From contig CM046875.1 of assembly GCA_025667525.1 (NCBI GenBank), forward strand, positions 286,396,140-286,460,139: DNA of 64,000 nt, read 5' to 3'. Source of the stretch: Glebionis coronaria (taxonomy: Eukaryota > Streptophyta > Magnoliopsida > Asterales > Asteraceae). The translations under genes and the position numbers were made by a program. A model generated the notes under the pieces. That model was not told the origin of the DNA, did no database searches, and worked only from the letters and a program-made list of their open reading frames with translations. How positions within the stretch are numbered: the stretch's first letter is position 1; each line of letters opens with the position of its first letter. Of the stretch, positions 57,586 through 64,000 are shown piece after piece.

Positions 57586-58304
57586 GAAGAATGGGAGGTG
57601 AGCAAAGAAGATTCTTTTTGGGTGTTTTGTGAATTTTCAATTTTTTTTGTGTTTTTGATGATATTTAATTTTTTTTGGATTTTGGTGTATCTTCGTAGAC
57701 AACAATCTACAAAATCTCTCCTCGAATCAAACTCTTGATTAAAGAAGCCTCAAAGGAATGAAAACGATCACGTGGAGTGAACGCCTTCGAATGACTTTAG
57801 AACTTTGGTGAAAACCAAATTGTTCAAGAGGGTTTAATCACAAAGAAACCAAGCAAATATATTATACGTAATAATACTTTGGGCGGCAAAACCCTCGATT
57901 AGCCTTCAATCTCAAAATATTCACAAGCAAGCGGGGAAACGAGGCGGCGCGAAGCACTTAAGAGCCTTTTTCCTTAGGGTATATTTTATAATACCCGCCT
58001 TATACCCACCTTATAGTTTGTATCTTTCAAAATCGAGCTTCACGAAAGTATTTATCTATTTTTTCCTTTTTCTTTTTGTTTGAAATTCGAATACAATAAT
58101 TGAGTGATGAAATCCCAATTAAGGTTGTGTTTTCACACTTTTGGAGATATTGTATATTTATTGTGATACTTAATACAATATAGTAATAATATTTGTACAA
58201 GAAAAACCAAGAAAACCGATAATACGTATTAGTAGAGTTCTACTAATACAAATACTATTTGGTTAATATTAAAAACAACAATGCAAATTAATCACGACAC
58301 ACCT
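57586..58304 (-). other. C3 leader between PBS and gag
   Basis: Noncoding leader matching C1 and C2; perfect dyad at 58226-58249. Confidence 0.6.
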
Positions 58305-58321
58305 CCCCGGCAGCGGCGCTA
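58305..58321 (-). other. C3 primer binding site, damaged
   Basis: The sense strand reads TAGCGCCGCTGCCGGGG, three bases from the LTR. It fits tRNA-Asp better than C1 and C2 in its 3' part, but the second base is A instead of G. Confidence 0.8.
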
Positions 58322-58324
58322 AAG

Positions 58325-61300
58325 TGATTGTAGAGTTTTACCACACCTTTAGGAAAAGGAGGGTAAATAGTGAAAAGTATTGAACAAATGACTTTAGGAA
58401 AAATCAAGTGTTAATAACCCTTAATGGTATGAAAGTTCGTTTCCCAAGGAGGTATATGTGTGTGAAAATTTTGTTAAATGTTTGTGATTAATGATTGGTT
58501 TAGAAGGGGATGAGAAAAGAAGATGACGAAGACGTAAAAATAAAAATAAACACTACTAGAAAGTTAAAACGTAGAACCTTAAAAATCACAAAAATAAAAA
58601 TTAATTCTAAAAACTACCAAAAATTCACAAAAATCAAAATAAATAAACTAAGAGTTTACCAATGATCAAAACTTTTTCAAACCTTTTAAATAATTAAATA
58701 TTCAATTTTTAAATGCTAATTAAAGCCCTAAAAATCAAATAAATTATCAAAAAGCCCAAATAAAGATTTTTCAATTGGTAAACCTCTAAAATGACCTAAA
58801 AAGATTAAAAACTATTTTTAGAAATTTTTAAACTAATAAAAACTATTTAAAATGATTTAAAAAACTATTAAAACTTAAAATAATTATAAGAATTAATCTA
58901 AAAGTGATAAAATTATTCTAAAAGTTGCTAAATTCCTATTTTAATGTAATAAACCTAAGAAAAATGTAAAAAGTTGGAAAATGTGAAATTTTAAAAATAA
59001 TAATAAAATAATATTAAAAATCCAAAAATTATAAAAAATTCTAAAAACTTGCAAACTAGTTTATTTTAACCTAAATAATCAGAAAATCAAATTGAAATTA
59101 CCAAAATACCCCTATTGGGCCCTCAAATGGGCCAAAACCAAAAACAGTCAACCAAATTGGGCTTTTGGGCCCAAAAAGTCAAACTTGGCCCAATTGACTT
59201 GGAAAAGCCCTATCTGACTCAAAATTTAATTCTAAGAACAAAACTCTAAAGGCCCAAAAGCTGAAAATGAGCTTATTACAGCTTATTTAACACTCAGCTT
59301 ATTCTTATTGGGCTTTTCAGCCCATTAAGCCATAAGCTAATGCCATAAGCTCTAATTTGACACACAACCTTCTTTTGGGATGCTTATGAGATCTGTAAAA
59401 AGAATTTTTGAAAAAGCTCACTCAATAAGCCAGAAATAAGCAAAGAAAAATTTCACTAAAAGACAAAATAGTCGTTTTAGAGATTTAGGGCACCTTAGGA
59501 CTTGATTCAACTTGCAAAAGCTTTCAAATGGACTCAATAAGCAAAATCAATCAACAAAAATCCAATAAGCACAACCAATAAGCCACAAATCCAACTAATG
59601 CAGTAGACCCAAACACTCCTTAATCTACCACTTAACAAAGGAACTTGTGATTTTAACTAATATCCTACTGATTTTAATGATAAAAAACACTTAAACAATA
59701 GCAACTAACACAATCAAACTCAAAAATCACTAGCACAAACACCAATACTCAAAATCAAAGCACCAAATCAAAATCAGTCATAAACATGAAATTTTGAGTG
59801 GAATCTTAACAAGGGATTATACCTGCCTTCCACAACATCCTAGGAAGGCCAGCAATGCTCCTTGGACCTTGTTCAACAACTAGAACAAGACCAAGGTACT
59901 TCAATGAAGATGATGCAAACTGCCTTGGTTGATGGTTCAAAGTAGAACCTCAAGGACTTTATGTCTTCAACACAAGCAACAAACAACTCAACCAAGGGCT
60001 CTAATCCCTTCACAAGCTTGGTGTCAACAAGCTTGTAAGAGCTTATAGCAAATGGCCAAGGGTTAGTACACAAAATAAGCCAAAACAGAACCTAGGATTT
60101 CAAGGTATTCAAACCTTAAAAACCTTATGAAACAAGACGTGCCTTAACCACAAGATTAAGGTAGGCCTTAACAATCAAATGGAACTCAGAATTAGGCTAC
60201 TCAAACACCAAACTTTTAATTAAATCAAAAAGAGATTTCACAATTTCAGAAATTCAAATTTTATTTAAACTTAAAAAGGAATTACAAAGATAATAGCCTA
60301 AAACTGGAACAAAGCTCTCTCACAGGTTGAGGAGTCTTTATATAGGCAAATGAAGTGAAATTCCCTAAATGCCCTAAGTCCTTCTAGACGTTTTGATGGA
60401 ATGAGTTGTTCAAATTCATCTTGGACGTTCATTTCAGCTTTGATATGAAGCAAAGAGTCTAGGCTGTTGATTTGGCCACGTCATTTTACTTGAAGGACAA
60501 GTTGTGTTTTCATTGGTTAAGGAGGTTGAGTGTGGGGTCCAGGGAGTAGTGGGAGTGAGGGTTTTATGTGTGGGATGTGATTCTGCATGTGTGAATCACA
60601 CGTGGGTGTGGGTAATTTTGATTTACCCTTTGGTTTAAGTTGAGTAAAAACTGGGTGGATGAAGGTGAATAGTAACTCATTTGATCCGAAATTGGGGGAG
60701 TGGATGTGTTTAGCGCGTGTTTTCGTTTCAAATGTTTCAAATGCACAACTTTAGCCCTTCTTTTTCCTTTCTTTTGTCACTTTTGTTTAAAAGTCCATCA
60801 GCGCCCAAGTATACTTGTGACAACTTTCACAACTTGACATTTTTTGCACAAAACTTTCCAAAAGGTGTATCAAGGGTTATTTTTGGAACTTTTGCATTTT
60901 TGAAGGACTGATCTTGGATATTTTTGATCTTCAAAGGTCTTCAATGTATCTTTGGCTTGATGAGGGACCATAATTGACAATTTGAAATTGTTGAGGGACT
61001 AATCTTGCCATTTCTTCAAAGTTGAAGGACCTTTTGTGTAATTTTGACAAACTTAAGGGACCAAACTTGTAATTATTAATATACAAGGGTTTTAAGTGTC
61101 ATTTCTTCAATGAATGAGGATCAATCTTGTTTGTCTTCAAGTCTTCAAGGGTATTTGTTTGAATTTTCCATGATTAGGGCCCGGTTCTTTGTACGGCTTC
61201 GTTTCTCGTGTCCGTTTTTCCTTGTAACTTGTGATCTTTTGTCTTTTTCACGATATCCATACCTAAAATACACAAGTAAACAAACACAAGCATATATATG

Positions 61301-61374
61301 GTATTTTTATGACATTTTTATGCATTTAAAGCCCGAAAAGAACGATGAGATCATGTATAAATGTCATCTCATCA
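58325..61374 (-). repeat. Element C right LTR (5' LTR), internally deleted
   Basis: 3,050 bases, partner of 32918-36872. It lacks 863 bases (equivalent to 34187-35049; CCA at both ends) covering most of the AATAAGC array, and 29 bases just upstream of the TATA box. The TATA box CTATATAAAG is kept at 60336-60345. Confidence 0.92.
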
Positions 61375-63347
61375 TTGATCTATGTTAAAAATAGTAAATC
61401 CATAATGTTTCGGGTTAAAATGGAAAATATGATACTTTCGGGTTGGATTTGTAATTTTACTAAGTGTAGGGATCTAAATGAACAAGTATAGAACTTATTT
61501 TCCAAAAACATATATACCTTAGGGTCACTTTTGTAAAAAGTCGTGAGTGGAGGGTGGTGTTTTGACACTATCCGAAACTTCAAGTTAACAAAAAAAGACT
61601 TAAATGAAATTACTAAGGCGTTAGGGTAATTTGTGGAACTTAATAAAAACCTAAGGATTACTTTTGCCATTTACCGAAACTTAAGGTAAGCCATAGGGAC
61701 CTATTTTGCCATTATAGTAAACTTTAGCAAGCCCTAGATAAACCCTAGGGGTGATTTTTGGCTTAATCCGAAACTTATTTGAGCCCTAGGGGGCATTTGT
61801 GAAACTTGTTTATAAACTTAATATAAGCCGAATATAGAGGGACCAAAATTGCCATTTTATGAAACATCTACAAACCCTAGTTACACGTGTAACTAGGGAG
61901 GGACCAATATTGTAATTAATAGAAATATTTAGAAACCCTAGGGGTATAAAAGTAATTAAACCGCGGGTAATTATATAAGTAGAGGGACTAAAATGTAATT
62001 TATACAAAGTATAACAAACCCTAAAATTACTATATATTTATACCCGATATTTAAGACTTAAAACTTAAATAAACATAACGTTCGTTGTTTTTCCAAACTT
62101 ATAATTTAATAATTATAAACACTACGAAAACGTGGAATTTAATTAAAATGTTATACGTTTACAAACCTTATTTATATATAAAATATAAATTAAAAATGGT
62201 TAATTTATAAAAATAAATATATTAATTATATTTATTTTCTATTACTTTAAATATATATAAAACTTCCTTTTATAAATATTTAAATTATTTTATAAACAAT
62301 ATAAGTACAAGAATATTAATTAAATAGATTAATTGATTTAACATCATTATTTATTTTATACTTAAAATAAATACTAGTATAACTTGTACAACGATGAACT
62401 AAAATACAATTATCATAATAAAATGCTTAAAACCAGTATAAGCATGCACATATTTATTCTGAAACTTTTATGCATTATATTATGTATTTATTGAGACCTT
62501 ATAATTATTTAGGTCGTTGATTGTATCGTGAGCATCTTATCAGTTTTATCCATTGACTTATTGATGTACGACTGAGGTAAGTTCATGGCCCCACTTTATA
62601 TATTGACAAACTTTTAAACCTTTTAACGGGGAAGAAAACATGCAACATATTTTATTTTATGGACATGAATTGAATTGTGAAACCTTTGATTACATTGCCT
62701 ATTGTAGATGAACCCGCATGACCCGTGCATCTGAAAGTGTTAGAATTATTGAATTACCTGAATGTTATAAATAGATCTATTTGGGATTGACCGTCCCCAT
62801 CTGGGTGAGTCATGCTCACTGTGCCTAGGCCAGGACAACAGATGTTTCACATGTCAGCACTTATTATTTTTATGGGTGCCTTTTTTAAGGCGAAGGGTCC
62901 TTATTTGTTAAGGACTTAACTGTCAAGTCTCAGTTTCAGACAATATGAGAATGTAATTACTTTTAAGTATTGATGCTTTGTGCATTACTACTTCAGTGAA
63001 TATTTATTGTCCAAACTTACTCTACTAAAACTATGAATTCACCAACTTTATGTTGACTCTCTAAGCATGTTTTCTCAGGAAACTGAAGCAGGTATTGGTG
63101 TGCATGGAGTCAAACATCATGATAGGCTGCATTTATAGAGCTCATCTGGGGTTTTATAAACTGGGGAATAATTCAAACTGTTGAACAATGTTTAAAACTA
63201 CTTTAATACTATTTACACTTTTATCCATGTAATAAATGTAATGATAATCTTTTATCTGTCGCTCTATACGCTATCTGCTGTTGATCCACCTACGTGACAC
63301 CCAAACATTATTTCCGTTGCATTTGACTCAATTTTGGGGGTGTCACA
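61375..63347 (+). repeat. Element T 3' LTR, last segment
   Basis: AT-rich, noncoding. It continues the text of 32870-32917 and ends GGGGGTGTCACA at the edge of the PPR pseudogene. The order of landmarks (AAGTTCATGGCCCCAC near 62578, AAAACATGC near 62635) parallels solo LTR S, supporting an LTR of the same broad lineage. Small frames at 61380 and 61810 look random. Confidence 0.55.
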
Positions 63348-63363
63348 CTCATGGAGTCAAAAA

Positions 63364-64000
63364 GAGTTAAACTGCCCCTCATAATAAACAAGTAAACATG
63401 ATTTCAACGGGTTCAAACTTTGCTCTTATAGTGTCATTAAATGGTGAAACAACCCTAACGTCATATTTGTAAGAAACGTATGCATTGATCATTGTATTTG
63501 ATGATACCATGTTTTTCGGTTTAGGGGGAGTTTTCTTAAACAAACGGTGGCATCTGAAAGCAACCCTCATTTAACATACATAGGAACAAGTGTAGTTTGC
63601 ATCGACATATTTGAGTTAAGTCCAATACTAGTAGCATAATCATGTATCCTTTTACCTCTGTCAAGTGTTAACGCTTCTGCACACGCATGCCAAAACACTC
63701 ATAAACATCACCCAATTAGGATTTAGACTCGACAAATCACTACACGCCTCATAAAAACAACTCATGTTCCCTATTGGCAACCCATCTTGCGCATACCCTG
63801 GTATCATACTAGTCCATGTCACAATATTCTTAACCCGCTTCCCTATATTCCCAAATAATTCCTCAGCAACACCAACCATCCCATTCTTCATACCCCTAGC
63901 CATCAACACATTCCTAGATGAAACATATATGACAACCATTTCATCAAAAAACATGTAATTCATTAAACACGTGGCGTCCTTTCCATAGACACAGATGAAC
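63364..64000 (-). pseudogene. Pentatricopeptide-repeat protein fragment (PLS type)
   Basis: Minus-strand frames 63963-63661 and 63570-63379 show PPR helices: KNGMVGVAEELFGNI, KNIVTWTSMIPGYAQDG, LDRGKRIHDYATSIGLNSN (in a shifted phase between the two frames) and KNMVSSNTMINAYVSYKYD. PLS-type PPR proteins bind RNA in mitochondria or plastids. At least two phase changes and stops (for example in the MYVK stretch near 63573 and after MFTCLL at 63379) make this a pseudogene. It is cut off by the LTR end of T at 63347 on one side and by the window edge on the other. Confidence 0.8.

Larger units (their letters stand above)
32918..61374 (-). mobile_element. Element C: tandem array of Athila-like elements (C1-C2-C3)
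   Basis: Outer LTRs at 32918-36872 and 58325-61374 enclose three internal regions in the same orientation, separated by two truncated LTRs (45352-45902, 52821-53372). The flanks TAGAT (32913-32917) and TTGAT (61375-61379) look like a 5-bp target duplication with one change, so the array sits where a single element inserted and was then rearranged. C1 and C2 are 7,469 bases apart at every landmark. C3 is 5,504 bases from C2 because of a 1,965-base internal deletion. Only the rightmost LTR keeps a promoter upstream of a gag, so C1 and C2 could be transcribed only by read-through. Confidence 0.9.
14979..63347 (+). mobile_element. Element T: degraded Tekay-like chromovirus, host of A, B and C
   Basis: Plus-strand Ty3/gypsy gag-pol remains (15129-19715) end in a chromodomain-like tail, followed by a long LTR interrupted by elements B and C. 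Removing those two insertions joins 19766-21560, 32870-32917 and 61375-63347 into one coherent AT-rich LTR of about 3.8 kb. It ends in GGGGGTGTCACA beside the PPR pseudogene. No second LTR or PBS was identified on the left; A is inserted there and the window ends. The coding region carries at least four frameshifts and many stops, so T is the oldest layer. The LTR reconstruction is inference; the gag-pol call is secure. Confidence 0.7.

Noticed and set aside
32870..61379. Element C as three independent insertions
   Set aside because: Inner LTRs share one truncation breakpoint and no target duplications surround them; only the outer flanks (TAGAT/TTGAT) look like a target duplication.
1..64000. 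tRNA, rRNA or other noncoding RNA genes
   Set aside because: Only PBS stretches complementary to the tRNA-Asp 3' end were seen; I saw no tRNA cloverleaf or rRNA sequence by eye.

Overview
The window is a nest of plant LTR retrotransposons. I recognise no intact cellular gene; the only host-gene remnant is a broken pentatricopeptide-repeat (PPR) gene at the right edge. AT-rich DNA, kilobase-long LTRs, Athila-type and chromovirus-type Ty3/gypsy polyproteins and a PLS-type PPR fragment point to a flowering plant with a repeat-rich genome. The style of the elements suggests Asteraceae, but that is inference from family resemblance only.

Layout. (1) T, the oldest layer, is a degraded plus-strand Tekay-like chromovirus: gag-pol remains at 15129-19715, with a 3' LTR that I read as split into 19766-21560, 32870-32917 and 61375-63347. 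It ends inside the PPR pseudogene (63364-64000). (2) A (322-14978, minus strand) is an Athila-like element with 2.6-kb LTRs and a perfect 5-bp target duplication (GTACT). It sits just upstream of T's gag. It keeps gag and protease but has no reverse transcriptase or integrase; a 203-codon acidic reading frame of unknown function follows the protease. A solo LTR, S (4444-7545), lies inside A. (3) B (21561-32869, minus) is an Athila-like element with all pol domains, broken by three stops and two frameshifts. (4) C (32918-61374, minus) is inserted 48 bases from B in the same T LTR. It is a tandem array of three Athila-like internal regions, C1, C2 and C3. The outer LTRs are 3.95 and 3.05 kb; the two inner LTRs are cut to about 550 bases with the same breakpoint. 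C1 and C2 are 7,469-bp repeats that share disabling lesions. C3 lacks those lesions but has lost RNase H and integrase.

How it worked. A, B and C would each be transcribed leftward from a TATA-box promoter in the right-hand LTR and primed by tRNA-Asp (PBS complementary to its 3' end). Their products would be Gag, an aspartic protease and, in B and C, RT, RNase H and integrase. All are now defective. No env-like reading frame was seen.

The most notable unexplained structure is shared non-coding architecture. Each of A, B and C has a dense array of a short, family-specific motif in the transcribed part of its LTR, a dyad between PBS and gag, and two copies of a module made of a polypurine tract plus a CATTG...CAATG hairpin, one at the 3' LTR and one near the end of the coding region. 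The LTR-proximal hairpin shows compensatory base changes between families.
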